Shown: positions 1-7,757, counted from the stretch's first letter. The stretch: DNA of 8,812 nucleotides from Methanobacteriota archaeon (GCA_018899795.1 JAHIHJ010000058.1:1-8812), one strand, 5' to 3'. Made by a program: numbers and translations. Notes: generated from the sequence alone by a model not told the origin.

Positions 1-156
1 CAGAACTTCTCAGGTTAAAAATCAAGAATAATTATAACATTTGCATATGAATAATCAATATTATATGAATCCTTGTTATGATCATAATCATAATTATCCA
101 ACTCCAATAATATAAGGGTAAATATTAAATACTAGGAAAGCCATGATTAATAATGT
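1..156. other. AT-rich intergenic DNA, no gene seen
   Basis: This stretch is very rich in A and T and no convincing coding region crosses it. It contains a perfect 12-bp palindrome (TTATGATCATAA, 76-87) followed by a short ATCATA tandem, plus several TATA-like strings. Such DNA could hold the promoter and operator of a gene to the left of the window, but nothing fixes its direction. The only open frame on the plus strand is 22 codons (47-115), with no ribosome binding site. Confidence 0.5.
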
Positions 157-236
157 AGTAGTATCAGGCGCCTAACGCCTTTAGTACCCTCAGTCTCCTT
201 CGACCCATCGTTTTATTTAGGCGCCTGATAACTACT
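157..236. repeat. Long GC-rich inverted repeat with 41-base loop
   Basis: The arms are 157-175 and 217-236. Each carries ATCAGGCGCCTAA or its complement plus an outer AGTAGT/ACTACT, so 19 base pairs can form with one extra base in the right arm (A230). Each arm also contains the self-complementary AGGCGCCT, and the left arm can instead make a local AGGCG-CCTAA-CGCCT hairpin (166-180). The GC-rich arms stand out against AT-rich flanks. The repeat lies just past the moaC stop codon and its T-tract. It could be a structure at the end of the moaC transcript, a small non-autonomous repeat element, or part of a structured RNA. The sequence alone does not decide. Confidence 0.7.
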
Positions 237-244
237 CTGTTTTC

Positions 245-251
245 AAAAAAA
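245..251 (-). terminator. Oligo-T tract terminator of the nnr-moaC operon
   Basis: Read leftward, a run of seven T begins eight bases after the moaC stop codon, within a generally T/A-rich stretch. Archaeal RNA polymerase is known to terminate at T-rich tracts without needing a hairpin. The long inverted repeat at 157-236 lies further downstream and may act as a backup or protect the 3' end. Confidence 0.5.
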
Positions 252-259
252 TAATTATA

Positions 260-721
260 TTATCCTTTTGTTTTTTCAAGTACTCTGATATTGCTTATCC
301 CAGTAGATGGATAGTTGCCTGTTGCGTCTTTTTCCGCTGATTTCACCATGTCCCAGATGGTCAGGAGCGCCATGCAAACCCCGTGAAGCGCTTCCATCTC
401 GACCCCGGTCTTTCCAATGGATCTTACCTCTACGGTTGCAGTGATAGTCTCTGTTCCCATGTCAAACCTTACGTCGATGCTCGTTATCGGGATGTTGTGG
501 CACATGGGGATCGAAAGTGCTGTCTTTTTTACCGCCATTACCGCTGCTATGCGGGCAGTCTCAAGAACCTCTCCTTTCACTATTTTCCTGTTCTTGACAG
601 CCTCCAGGGTTTCCCGCTTCAACCGTATCTCACCCGCCGCGACAGCCCGCCGCGACACGTCAGCTTTGCCCCCTATATCGACCATCTTTGCCCTTCCATC
701 CTGTATATGGGAGAAGCTCAT
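260..721 (-). CDS. moaC: Cyclic pyranopterin monophosphate synthase MoaC
   Basis: MoaC converts the MoaA product, 3',8-cyclo-7,8-dihydro-GTP, into cyclic pyranopterin monophosphate. This is the second step of molybdopterin synthesis in the cytoplasm. The 153-residue product is normal length for the family and aligns over its whole length: MVDIGGK at 13-19, the CHNIPIT motif at 74-80 with His75, GVEMEAL at 106-112 with both glutamates, and TIWDMVK at 121-127. Asp124 and Lys127 match the pair known as catalytic in E. coli MoaC. The start is well fixed: ATG overlaps the stop of the upstream nnr gene by four bases (ATGA) and is preceded by GGAGGTGA with a 7-base spacer. The two genes are therefore translationally coupled. 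In an archaeon the cofactor would serve formylmethanofuran dehydrogenase, formate dehydrogenase or nitrate reductase-type enzymes, but none of these is in the window. Confidence 0.95.
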   Translation of the reverse strand: MSFSHIQDGRAKMVDIGGKADVSRRAVAAGEIRLKRETLEAVKNRKIVKGEVLETARIAAVMAVKKTALSIPMCHNIPITSIDVRFDMGTETITATVEVRSIGKTGVEMEALHGVCMALLTIWDMVKSAEKDATGNYPSTGISNIRVLEKTKG

Positions 722-2172
722 GACTTCATCACCTCCGGCACCCGGTCAATGACATCAGTAGCAAGAAGCCCATACCCGAATTCAGCAAATGCGAGATCTC
801 CTGCTGCGCCATTGATAAAAGCTGCGGCGCACGCTGCGGAAAATGCGTCATGCTTTGCGAACAGCGCGCCGGTGATCCCTGCGAGCACATCCCCGGTACC
901 TCCAACTGTCATACCAGCGTTCCCCGTCCTGTTGGCGCGGACTTCTATTCCATCTGAGATAATATCCATCCTTCCTTTCAATAACACGGTGAGATCATTA
1001 TCCTTTGCAAAGTCCCGGACAAAAGCCAGCTTCCTGTTCTCATCTTCAGGAACGTCAACATCCGATAGCCTTTTCATCTCCCCGGCGTGAGGAGTTAAAA
1101 TAATTTCCCTGTGACCGGCTTGCAGCACATCGGGTATCAATGCGTCTGCATCAATAACTGCTTTCACGCACATGGGGACGATTTTTTTGACAGCCTCAAG
1201 GGTTGCGCCTTCAGTCCCAAGACCCATCCCAATGACGACCACATCGTGTTTTTTGATAAGTTCTGAAATAACATGAATATCCTCCTCAACCAGTCTGTCT
1301 CCGGACAGTGCGCGAACGATAAGGTTGGGCGAGAACGATGCGATGATATTGGACACGCTTTTAGGTGCAGCCACTGTGACGATATCAGCCCCTGCTCGCA
1401 AAGCCGCAAGAGCAGCCAGCGCGGGTGCGCCTGAATATGCCCCGCCGCCTATCACCAGCACCCTGCCAGCATCGCCTTTGTGGCTTGTAGCGGGTCGTGC
1501 CAGGAAGGGCTGGATATCACCGGGACCGACAAAGAATTCCGCTTCAGCGGGTACGCCAATATCGATCACCTGGACATCGCCTGTATATTTGCCAGCACCT
1601 TTTTTCGTCATACCTGTTTTCATTTTATGGAAGGTGAGCGTCATGTCTGCCTGTACTGCTTTTTCGAACTTCCCGCCATCAGGGTCAAAGCCCGAAGGAA
1701 CATCCACAGCGATCACAAAAGCCTCTGAGCCGTTGATAAGGTCTATTGCGGTTGATTCAGGTTCTTTGATCTTTCCCCTGATACCAGTTCCGAATATCCC
1801 GTCTATGATCACGCTTGCTTTCTTTATCATATTCTTGTCGAACATTGCTGCATCGGTCACATTGATCAAAGGGATTGATGTTCTCTCAAGGGCATTCCAG
1901 TTAAGCTGCGCTTCTGGCGTTTTTATCTCCTCTTTTTTTCCGAGCAATATAACAGTTGTATCAAAATCCTCAAGGTGGCGCGCAGCCACGAAGGCGTCGC
2001 CCCCGTTATTTCCCCTGCCAGCGACAATAACGACCTTTCCTGATGATATCCTGCTCCTAACTGCATTTGCGATCGCAGCCCCAGCATTTTCCATAAGCTG
2101 CAGCCTTCTTATGCCGAGATATTCACAATTTGCGTCAATAGCCGCCATCTGTACCGATGTAATCGCATCCAT
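718..2172 (-). CDS. nnr: Bifunctional NAD(P)H-hydrate epimerase / ADP-dependent dehydratase
   Basis: This enzyme repairs NADHX and NADPHX, the hydrated forms of reduced nicotinamide cofactors. The N-terminal YjeF_N (NnrE-like) half epimerises R- and S-forms, and the C-terminal ribokinase-like (NnrD/CARKD) half dehydrates the S-form using ADP. Numbered from the ATG, the N-terminal half shows GRGNNGGD at 52-59 and DVPSGFDPDGG near 157-167. The C-terminal half shows HKGDAGRVLVIGGG from about 231, LTPHAGE near 359-365 and GGTGDVLAG from 424 with the conserved Asp428. At 484 residues it has the usual length of fused Nnr proteins. A TTG six bases upstream (2178) would add two residues. ATG is preferred because a TATA-like box lies about 28 bases before it and neither start has a Shine-Dalgarno, which suggests a leaderless message. 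It is first in an operon with moaC (ATGA overlap), although the two functions are not obviously linked. Confidence 0.94.
   Translation of the reverse strand: MDAITSVQMAAIDANCEYLGIRRLQLMENAGAAIANAVRSRISSGKVVIVAGRGNNGGDAFVAARHLEDFDTTVILLGKKEEIKTPEAQLNWNALERTSIPLINVTDAAMFDKNMIKKASVIIDGIFGTGIRGKIKEPESTAIDLINGSEAFVIAVDVPSGFDPDGGKFEKAVQADMTLTFHKMKTGMTKKGAGKYTGDVQVIDIGVPAEAEFFVGPGDIQPFLARPATSHKGDAGRVLVIGGGAYSGAPALAALAALRAGADIVTVAAPKSVSNIIASFSPNLIVRALSGDRLVEEDIHVISELIKKHDVVVIGMGLGTEGATLEAVKKIVPMCVKAVIDADALIPDVLQAGHREIILTPHAGEMKRLSDVDVPEDENRKLAFVRDFAKDNDLTVLLKGRMDIISDGIEVRANRTGNAGMTVGGTGDVLAGITGALFAKHDAFSAACAAAFINGAAGDLAFAEFGYGLLATDVIDRVPEVMKS
729..736 (-). promoter_or_regulatory. Shine-Dalgarno of moaC inside nnr
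   Basis: The minus strand reads GGAGGTGA here, an eight-base match to the anti-Shine-Dalgarno end of 16S rRNA, seven bases before the moaC ATG. It lies inside the last codons of nnr. This contrasts with the first genes of the transcripts in this window, most of which show no such site. Confidence 0.85.
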
Positions 2173-2196
2173 GCTCAAATAATATATCTATATGCT

Positions 2197-2208
2197 CATA
2201 TAATTTAT
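2197..2208 (-). promoter_or_regulatory. Candidate TATA box for nnr-moaC
   Basis: The minus strand reads ATAAATTATATG, a TATA-like element centred about 28 bases before the nnr ATG at 2172. That spacing would put the transcription start at or next to the start codon, giving a leaderless message, which agrees with the lack of a Shine-Dalgarno. The complementary strand of the same element also reads as a TATA-like string pointing at the divergent PUA gene. Confidence 0.45.
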
Positions 2209-2215
2209 TCAAGAA

Positions 2216-2248
2216 CGTATAAGGGTTTGGAGTGAAATAATGGATTAA
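2216..2248 (+). promoter_or_regulatory. Leader of the PUA gene with SD-like site and 2-codon ORF
   Basis: The leader holds a TATA-like GTATAAG (2218-2224), then GGAGTGA (2229-2235), then the minimal frame ATG GAT TAA (2240-2248). The real start codon follows at 2253. The Shine-Dalgarno-like site is 17 bases from that start, which is long, but only 4 bases from the mini-ORF. Either it is fortuitous, or ribosomes load at the mini-ORF and restart four bases after its stop. Which TATA string is used is unresolved: the one at 2197-2208 would place the start of transcription near the GGAGTGA. Confidence 0.3.
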
Positions 2249-2252
2249 ATCC

Positions 2253-2738
2253 ATGCCAAATACAAACCCACATCTAAATCGTGTTAGAATCATTGCAGAT
2301 TACCAGTTCGGGCGAGGTGCAGGCGAGGCTATCTTTCCCGATAATGTGGAATTCCAGATGTCCTCAACAGGCAGGGTGCGCCAGATACTGCTTGAAGGAA
2401 AGCGCATAGCTACGGTCAGGGCGCAGGACGGTGTGCTGACTCTTGGTATCGCAGGAGCGACGAAACTGCATGGCTTACTCAAATTCCCGCAGAACAGGGT
2501 TGTAGTTAATAGCGATGCTGCGCCTTTTGTGGCAAAGGGGAAGAATGCATTTGCAAGGCATGTTATGGAGGCAGACCCTGACATAAGGGCTGGTGAGGAG
2601 GTAATGGTGGTGGATGAGAAAGACAATTTTCTTGCCACAGGAAAAGCAGTTCTTTGCGCCCTTGAAATGACCGCATTTAAAAAAGGGATGGCAGTAGAAG
2701 TAAGGAACGGTATAAAGACAGGGGATAAAGACAGCTAA
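2253..2738 (+). CDS. PUA-domain RNA-binding protein, archaeosine-transglycosylase type
   Basis: This 161-residue protein has two parts. Residues about 8-74 resemble the small domain that precedes PUA in archaeal tRNA-guanine transglycosylases (IIADYQFGRGAGEAIFP, STGRVRQILLEGKRIATVRA, DGVLTLGIAGA). Residues about 80-154 form a PUA domain (APFVAKGKNAFARHV, ADPDIRAGEEVMVVDE, FLATGKAVL, then a FKKGMAVEVRNG end). PUA domains bind structured RNA, typically tRNA or rRNA, and this type is known from archaeosine tRNA-guanine transglycosylase, its paralogues and stand-alone archaeal proteins. No catalytic domain is present, so it is probably an RNA-binding partner for a modification enzyme, though its target cannot be read from the sequence. 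No upstream in-frame start exists because a stop lies at 2238-2240. It is transcribed divergently from nnr and is followed by a hairpin terminator. Confidence 0.85.
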   Translation: MPNTNPHLNRVRIIADYQFGRGAGEAIFPDNVEFQMSSTGRVRQILLEGKRIATVRAQDGVLTLGIAGATKLHGLLKFPQNRVVVNSDAAPFVAKGKNAFARHVMEADPDIRAGEEVMVVDEKDNFLATGKAVLCALEMTAFKKGMAVEVRNGIKTGDKDS

Positions 2739-2749
2739 AAGCAGGCATA

Positions 2750-2792
2750 CTTGAAGAGAGGCTCTACTTCAAGGATGCGTAGTATAGTTTTT
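2750..2792 (+). terminator. Hairpin terminator after the PUA gene
   Basis: CTTGAAG (2750-2756) pairs with CTTCAAG (2767-2773). The stem extends inward by AGA/TCT with one bulged A (2766), giving about 10 base pairs around a GGC loop. A TTTTT tract follows at 2788-2792, about 15 bases after the stem. It sits 11 bases past the stop codon of the PUA gene. The T-tract also forms part of the likely TATA box of the next gene, so the terminator and the next promoter abut or overlap. Confidence 0.55.
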
Positions 2793-2795
2793 AAG
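2788..2795 (+). promoter_or_regulatory. Candidate TATA box for the M50 protease gene
   Basis: TTTTTAAG is centred about 27 bases before the ATG at 2818, the distance expected for an archaeal TATA box of a leaderless message. No Shine-Dalgarno is visible between it and the start codon. Confidence 0.4.
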
Positions 2796-2817
2796 GTATC
2801 AGATCAATTCCGGTCGC

Positions 2818-3411
2818 ATGGCATCAAACAGCTCACGTGAGATAATACATCTTGTTGCCTCACTGCTCGTGCTTACAATAGCTTTCACATACCCCGACCT
2901 CAGTCCTGAACGGATGGCGATCGTGGCTTTCGGTGTAGGGACAGGTTTTATCCTGCACGAACTCGCCCACAAGTTCACTGCGCAGAGGTACGGGTATGTC
3001 GCGGATTATGAAGCAAGTCCAATGGGGCTATTTCTGGCTATAGGTCTAAAAATGTTCACAGGTATTGTATTTGCAGCCCCGGGCGCAGTGATGATAAGGG
3101 GAAAATATGCTCCTTACGGTTACTATGACCCTATCCAGACCGGAAAGGAGTTCGCCTACATCTCAATATCAGGCGCAGTCGTGAACCTGCTGCTTGCAAT
3201 AATATTCCTGACCGTTTCATTGTTCATCACAGACCCGCTGGTATTAAAAGTCCTCTCGTGGTCGGCTTTCATCAATGTGTTCCTTGCCGGGTTCAACATG
3301 ATACCCTTTGGTCCTCTTGACGGCGCAAAGGTATGGAGATACAATCCTGTATTATGGGGATTGGTGAGCATCCCTGCGATAATATTGTTCTTATTTATCA
3401 GAATTCCGTGA
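2818..3411 (+). CDS. Site-2-protease-like membrane zinc metalloprotease (M50)
   Basis: This is a 197-residue polytopic membrane protein of the M50 (site-2 protease/SpoIVFB) class, which cuts substrates within or near the membrane. The zinc motif HELAH is at 47-51 in a hydrophobic stretch, and the second family motif is NMIPFGPLDG at 160-169 with Asp168 as the expected third metal ligand. Hydrophobic segments lie at about 9-25, 33-50, 70-92, 115-137, 142-160 and 178-194. APGAVMIRG near 87-95 is also typical of the archaeal family. No PDZ, CBS or other extra domain is present, so this is a minimal core. Both catalytic motifs are intact, so it should be active, but its substrate is unknown and no anti-sigma-like partner lies nearby. 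The ATG has no Shine-Dalgarno and a TATA-like box about 27 bases upstream, which suggests a leaderless single-gene transcript. Confidence 0.9.
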   Translation: MASNSSREIIHLVASLLVLTIAFTYPDLSPERMAIVAFGVGTGFILHELAHKFTAQRYGYVADYEASPMGLFLAIGLKMFTGIVFAAPGAVMIRGKYAPYGYYDPIQTGKEFAYISISGAVVNLLLAIIFLTVSLFITDPLVLKVLSWSAFINVFLAGFNMIPFGPLDGAKVWRYNPVLWGLVSIPAIILFLFIRIP

Positions 3412-3444
3412 CCCCATAGATATCAAAGCCGTTTTTCCAGACGA

Positions 3445-3456
3445 TTAATATATATT
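3445..3456 (+). promoter_or_regulatory. TATA box for the AI-2E-family transporter gene
   Basis: TTAATATATATT is centred about 29 bases before the ATG at 3480, with a purine-containing CAGACGA just upstream in the BRE position. There is no Shine-Dalgarno before the start, so the message is probably leaderless. This is the best-looking TATA box in the window. Confidence 0.6.
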
Positions 3457-3479
3457 CACTAAAAACATTATTAATACCA

Positions 3480-4556
3480 ATGCCAGATGGACAATTGACC
3501 GACGGGATCTCAGTTATTATAAAGCATAAATGGAAGATCGTGCTTACAGTGCTGATCCTCCTGATTGCCGCCATGTTCCTTTTTGTCATAATCCCGCTCC
3601 TTGACGGCATAATAATGGGAATAGTGCTGGCTTATATTGCAAGACCTCTGAAACGCTTTATTGACAGGTATGCTCCGAAAGCAGCGCCGTATATTGCTAC
3701 AGGCGCAATCGTTATTCCGGTATTACTGATATTCGGGTTTGGTCTCATTGAGATCATAAACGATATTATCTGGGCTGTTAAGAACCAGGACTATGTCATT
3801 GGTGTTTTATTGAGCCTGCTTGAGAAACTGAGCATGCCTGATTTCATCCGCGATAAGATCAAAGATATGATACTGAATTTTACCTCTTACCTGTTCCCTG
3901 TACTGAGGCAGTACCTGACCATTTCGTTCGTAGTCGATATGGGTACAGCGGTTTTAGTCCTGGCACTTAACACCATGATTGCTGTTCTTATCTGTTTCTA
4001 CCTTCTTATGGATGGCGAGCGTTTGATAACTAAGATAACAGATATAATCCCCCAGGAAGTCGAAGGTTTCTCAACCAGGTTCATTAAACATTTAGACGCC
4101 ATCCTTTCCGCCATTTTCATAGGAAATACTTACAGCGCGATCACGGTAGGGATACTTTCGTTGATAGTATTCTGGGCTTTTGGTTTTGATAACGTCCTTG
4201 CACTCTCTGCCATTATGCTGATCGCAGCGATCATTCCCATATTAACTGGATGGCTGGTGGTAATAGTGCTTGGGATATTCAGGTATTTTGAATTGGGAAG
4301 CGAGAGTGCGCTCCTTTTTATTTTGGTGACTTTCGTGGTAGTGATCCTGCCGCCAGAACTACTTATAAGACCATATATCATCCAGGCAAAATCGAATATT
4401 CATCCAATGCTTATCATCCTTGCTTTCCTGGGAGGCGGGATGGTCGGAGGCATTGCCGGTTTCTTTGTAGCCCCGATACTGCTTGGAGCGATAGTGGCGG
4501 CATACCGCGCAGGCGCGGAGGTCAGGAAAAGTGAACTTCTGAAGATACAAGAATAA
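3480..4556 (+). CDS. AI-2E family (PerM/YdiK-like) membrane transporter
   Basis: This 358-residue membrane protein belongs to the AI-2E/PerM family (formerly UPF0118, PF01594), whose members export varied small molecules or ions. Some have been described as Na+(Li+)/H+ antiporters and E. coli TqsA as an autoinducer-2 exporter. Hydrophobic segments lie near 19-40, 42-55, 69-97, 152-176, 210-232, 237-265, 275-291 and 308-340. The order is typical: two early helices, a longer polar region (about 98-150), then a helix followed by the FYLLMDGERL signature (173-182). After that come IIPILTG (251-257), RPYIIQAKSNIHP (297-309) and the glycine-rich LGGGMVGGIAGFFVAP (317-332). The substrate in this organism is unknown; the name should not be read as evidence for quorum sensing. 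It has its own TATA box, no Shine-Dalgarno, and converges with ileS 30 bases downstream. Confidence 0.9.
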   Translation: MPDGQLTDGISVIIKHKWKIVLTVLILLIAAMFLFVIIPLLDGIIMGIVLAYIARPLKRFIDRYAPKAAPYIATGAIVIPVLLIFGFGLIEIINDIIWAVKNQDYVIGVLLSLLEKLSMPDFIRDKIKDMILNFTSYLFPVLRQYLTISFVVDMGTAVLVLALNTMIAVLICFYLLMDGERLITKITDIIPQEVEGFSTRFIKHLDAILSAIFIGNTYSAITVGILSLIVFWAFGFDNVLALSAIMLIAAIIPILTGWLVVIVLGIFRYFELGSESALLFILVTFVVVILPPELLIRPYIIQAKSNIHPMLIILAFLGGGMVGGIAGFFVAPILLGAIVAAYRAGAEVRKSELLKIQE

Positions 4557-4586
4557 ATGGAAAGTTAAGTTCCCATGAGTGATATA

Positions 4587-7500
4587 TTATAACCTCGACA
4601 CTGCCATCTTCATCTTCACATCCTCTACATCCCAGTCTTTGACAAGGTTGCCTTCTACTTCAATACCAGAACCAAGAACCAGAGACTTCGCACGCACTTC
4701 ACCTGAAATGAAATCTTTTGAGTCTGATACAAGTTCCAGCACTCTTTTATCCCTTATCTCCACGATCGCGTTTATCTCCTCTTCCACAAGAAGGTCAAGC
4801 TCCTTTCTCATATCCTGAAGCCTGCGTATGACCTCGCGGGCGTAGCCTTCACATTCTATCTCGTGGGTGAGTTCGGTATCCACATACACATCCCCGGCTG
4901 AAAATCCTGCCTGGGCAATAGCCTGCGGTATTGTGTCCCTGAAAGTCACCATGTCCGCAGTAAGCGTCCATTCCTTAAGTTCAAAACTGCCATTTTCAGC
5001 GATCGCTTTCCTGATAGCTTTCCCGTCAGTATTCTTCAATTCAGCAAGTACCCTGCCAGCCTCTTTTTTAAAGGCAGGACCAAGCGCTGCATGAACAGGC
5101 AGCGCTTCAACGCCAAGTTCGTTCCATGACTCCCCGGGCGCAAGAAGGACTATCTCCTTTGCATTGGTCTGCTCCTTCAATACTTCTTCAAGGTTCCTGA
5201 CCGCTGCCCCGACATCTTCATTCTTTGGAGCCACGACTATCTTTTTCACAGGCCATCTCAGTTTCCTCTTTAATTTCTGCCTTGCGTTGGACGAAGCTTC
5301 AACGATCTCCCTGATGATGTTCATCTGCTTCTCAAGTTCAGTATCAATGAACTCCTCTTTTGGCGCCGCCCTGTCGCACATGTGAACGCTTTCAGGCGCT
5401 TCTGGGTCGACATTTCGCACAAGGTTCTGGTACATCTCTTCTGAGATGTGGGGAGCAAAAGGTGCTATGATCTTTGTCAGTGTGACAAGCACCTCGTACA
5501 GGGCATAATACACAGCCAGTTTGTCAGGATCGTTTGCTTCGCGCCACGTCCGTGGTCGGATGAGCTGTATATACCAGCGCGACAGATCTTCGAGTATGAA
5601 CTCGGATATCGGACGCGTAGCTTTGTGGAGATTGTACTCGGACATTGCTGTGTCTACCTGTTTTATGAGCGATTGCACGCGCGATAGGATCCACCTGTCC
5701 TCAAGCCGCAATGCTTCGGGCGTCCCTTTTATCCCAAGAGGATCGAATTTATCAAGAACCATATACGGTAGCGGGAATCGGTACACGTTCCACAGGATAT
5801 TCAGCATCCTGTGCACGTTCCCCACTTCATCCCAGCTGAATTTCAGGTCATCCCAGGGCGCGTTCTGCGAAAGCACATAAAGGCGAAGCGATTCTGCGCC
5901 GACCTTTGCTATCACTTCCTCTGGCGACACCACGTTGCCAAGGCTCTTTGACATCTTCTTTCCTTCAGTATCAAGGGTAAAACCATGCATCAGCACGCTC
6001 CTGTACGGCGCCCTCCCGAACGCTATCATGCTTGCCCCAAGCTGCGAATAGAACCAGCCGCGCGTCTGGTCGTGTCCTTCGGTTATAAAGTCCGCAGGCC
6101 ACCAATCCTTTAAGGCTTTTTCATCATGCGGGAAGTTAAGCGTCGCCCATGATGCCACAGCCGAATCAAACCACACGTCAAACACGTCAGGGACCCGGTT
6201 CATCTTTCCGCCGCATTTGCATTTGATATGGATATTATCTACATTGGGTCTATGCAGGTCTGGAAGTTTTGATACTCCGGTGCGCTTCTCAAGTTCGTGC
6301 CTTGTTCCCATTACCTCTGTCGCACCGCAGGACTCGCATACCCATACAGGGATCGGGATACCCCAGTACCTCTGGCGCGATATGCACCAGTCGCGCGACC
6401 CTTTGACCCAGTCTGCAAAGCGCGCAGAACCTGCCCATTCCGGATACCATTTGACTTTTTTTATCTCGGCGAGCATCTGTTCCTTTATGTCAGTAATACG
6501 CAGGAACCACTGCTCTGTGGCAAGATAGATTATGGATGTCTTGCACCTCCAGCAGTGACCGTACCTGTGCGAGATCTTGCCGCTTGCAAGGAGCAGTCCG
6601 TTCCTGGTAAGATCATCGAGCACAACGTTGTTAGCCTCCTTCACATGCATTCCTTTGTAATCCCCGGCTTCATCTGTGTACCTGCCGTCAGGACCCACGG
6701 GGCAGAAAATGGGTAATCCGTGCTTCATACCAAGTTCAAAGTCATCCATACCATGACCGGGCGCTATGTGGACGCATCCTGTGTTCTCTGCTGTGACGAA
6801 ATCCGCAAGATAAACATTATGAGCAAAACCCTTTTGAGCAGGCACTTTTTCGCCAAGAGGGGCATCGTATTCGATACGGAGGTCTTCACCTAGCATTCGT
6901 TCAAGAACCTCGTGCTCCTTAAACCTGCCCTGTTTGAGTACATTAGCCATTAGCTGCTCTGCCATTATCAGTATCTCTTCCTTGCCGTCCTTTGCAACCC
7001 TGACTTTCACATACTCAAAGGATGGATGCACTGCCACTGCGATGTTGGCAGGGATCGTCCAGGGCGTTGTTGTCCATATAACGATGTATGTATTTTCCTC
7101 TCCTTTTACCGGGAATTTTATATAAACGGAAGGGTCTGTCTCATCTGCATATTCAACCTCAGAGTCGGCTATGGCTGTTTCGCAGCGCGGGCACCAGTTC
7201 ACCACGCGCAGACCCTTTTCAAGAAGCCTCTTAACATGTGCCTGTTTCAGCGTCCACCATGCAGCCTCTATGTACTCATTGCGAAGTGTCATGTACGGCT
7301 CTTTCCAGTTGAGCCAGATTCCCAGATTCCTGAACTGCACTGTCATCTCATCCCTGTGCGACAGCGCGAACTCCTTGCATTTAGCTACGAAATTACCCAC
7401 ACCGTAAGTCTCGATATCCTTCTTTGACTTGAACCCCAGCACTCCTTCCACCTTAACCTCGATAGGAAGACCATGCATATCCCATCCCGCGCGTTCAAGT

Positions 7501-7733
7501 ATATGATACCCGCTCATGGAACGGTAGCGCAGTATGGAATCCTTGATTATCTTGTTCCAGGCTGTTCCAAGGTGGATCCTGCCTGTGGTATACGGGGGGC
7601 CATCCACAAAAAAGAATTTCTTCCCATTTTTCCTGAGTTCCCTGACGCGGGAATAAGCATCTATTTCATCCCAGAACTTTTGGATATTCTGCTCTAATAC
7701 TTTTGCATCGTACTGCGAAGCTTCTTTTAGCAT
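4587..7733 (-). CDS. ileS: Isoleucyl-tRNA synthetase
   Basis: This class Ia synthetase charges tRNA-Ile with isoleucine. The 1048 residues and motif pattern fit the long archaeal/eukaryotic-like form. The catalytic HIGH element appears as HLGT at 54-57 within [15 protein letters not shown], and KMSKS is at 593-597. Cysteine pairs that probably bind zinc are CPRC (181-184), CWRC (394-397), CESC (466-469) and CKC (505-507). The CP1 editing domain lies roughly at 188-395, with [10 protein letters not shown] (221-230) and [10 protein letters not shown] (326-335). The anticodon-binding helical domain follows, from about 660, then a long C-terminal region. An in-frame TTG at 7778 would add 15 residues with no family support. 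ATG at 7733 is preferred because GGAG lies nine bases upstream and [11 protein letters not shown] begins the usual N-terminus. Its 3' end faces the AI-2E-family gene 30 bases away, with no obvious hairpin between them. Confidence 0.97.
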   Translation of the reverse strand: MLKEASQYDAKVLEQNIQKFWDEIDAYSRVRELRKNGKKFFFVDGPPYTTGRIHLGTAWNKIIKDSILRYRSMSGYHILERAGWDMHGLPIEVKVEGVLGFKSKKDIETYGVGNFVAKCKEFALSHRDEMTVQFRNLGIWLNWKEPYMTLRNEYIEAAWWTLKQAHVKRLLEKGLRVVNWCPRCETAIADSEVEYADETDPSVYIKFPVKGEENTYIVIWTTTPWTIPANIAVAVHPSFEYVKVRVAKDGKEEILIMAEQLMANVLKQGRFKEHEVLERMLGEDLRIEYDAPLGEKVPAQKGFAHNVYLADFVTAENTGCVHIAPGHGMDDFELGMKHGLPIFCPVGPDGRYTDEAGDYKGMHVKEANNVVLDDLTRNGLLLASGKISHRYGHCWRCKTSIIYLATEQWFLRITDIKEQMLAEIKKVKWYPEWAGSARFADWVKGSRDWCISRQRYWGIPIPVWVCESCGATEVMGTRHELEKRTGVSKLPDLHRPNVDNIHIKCKCGGKMNRVPDVFDVWFDSAVASWATLNFPHDEKALKDWWPADFITEGHDQTRGWFYSQLGASMIAFGRAPYRSVLMHGFTLDTEGKKMSKSLGNVVSPEEVIAKVGAESLRLYVLSQNAPWDDLKFSWDEVGNVHRMLNILWNVYRFPLPYMVLDKFDPLGIKGTPEALRLEDRWILSRVQSLIKQVDTAMSEYNLHKATRPISEFILEDLSRWYIQLIRPRTWREANDPDKLAVYYALYEVLVTLTKIIAPFAPHISEEMYQNLVRNVDPEAPESVHMCDRAAPKEEFIDTELEKQMNIIREIVEASSNARQKLKRKLRWPVKKIVVAPKNEDVGAAVRNLEEVLKEQTNAKEIVLLAPGESWNELGVEALPVHAALGPAFKKEAGRVLAELKNTDGKAIRKAIAENGSFELKEWTLTADMVTFRDTIPQAIAQAGFSAGDVYVDTELTHEIECEGYAREVIRRLQDMRKELDLLVEEEINAIVEIRDKRVLELVSDSKDFISGEVRAKSLVLGSGIEVEGNLVKDWDVEDVKMKMAVSRL

Positions 7734-7742
7734 AAAAATGAT

Positions 7743-7757
7743 CTCCAGAGAATGGAG
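7743..7757 (-). promoter_or_regulatory. ileS Shine-Dalgarno that can pair with an upstream anti-SD
   Basis: On the minus strand GGAG (7746-7743) lies nine bases before the ileS ATG and supports that start. Just upstream is CTCCA (7757-7753), which can pair with TGGAG (7747-7743) around a five-base loop and would hide the ribosome binding site. The stem is only five base pairs. It can form only if transcription starts upstream of about 7757, which the sequence does not establish. Confidence 0.55.

Noticed and set aside
47..115. 22-codon ORF rich in Asn, Tyr and His on the plus strand
   Set aside because: It has no Shine-Dalgarno or suitably placed TATA box, lies in AT-rich DNA that yields such codons by chance, and resembles no protein family I know.
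170..222. Integron attC-like site (GCCTAAC ... TTTAGGC)
   Set aside because: The left core matches the attC consensus but the right one lacks the G of GTTRRRY. The pairing also extends outside the cores, the inner L boxes are missing and there is no integrase or cassette array in the window.
383..1090. 235-codon plus-strand frame opposite moaC and nnr
   Set aside because: It is antisense to two clear enzymes, and its translation is rich in Ser, Pro and Arg with no domain, as expected of a shadow frame.
1325..2182. 285-codon plus-strand frame opposite nnr
   Set aside because: It is the complement of a well-conserved enzyme and has a low-complexity Ala/Ser/Pro/Ile translation with no recognisable motif.
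3480..4556. Quorum-sensing role for the AI-2E family protein
   Set aside because: The family name is historical. Members transport different substrates, and no luxS or signalling gene is near.
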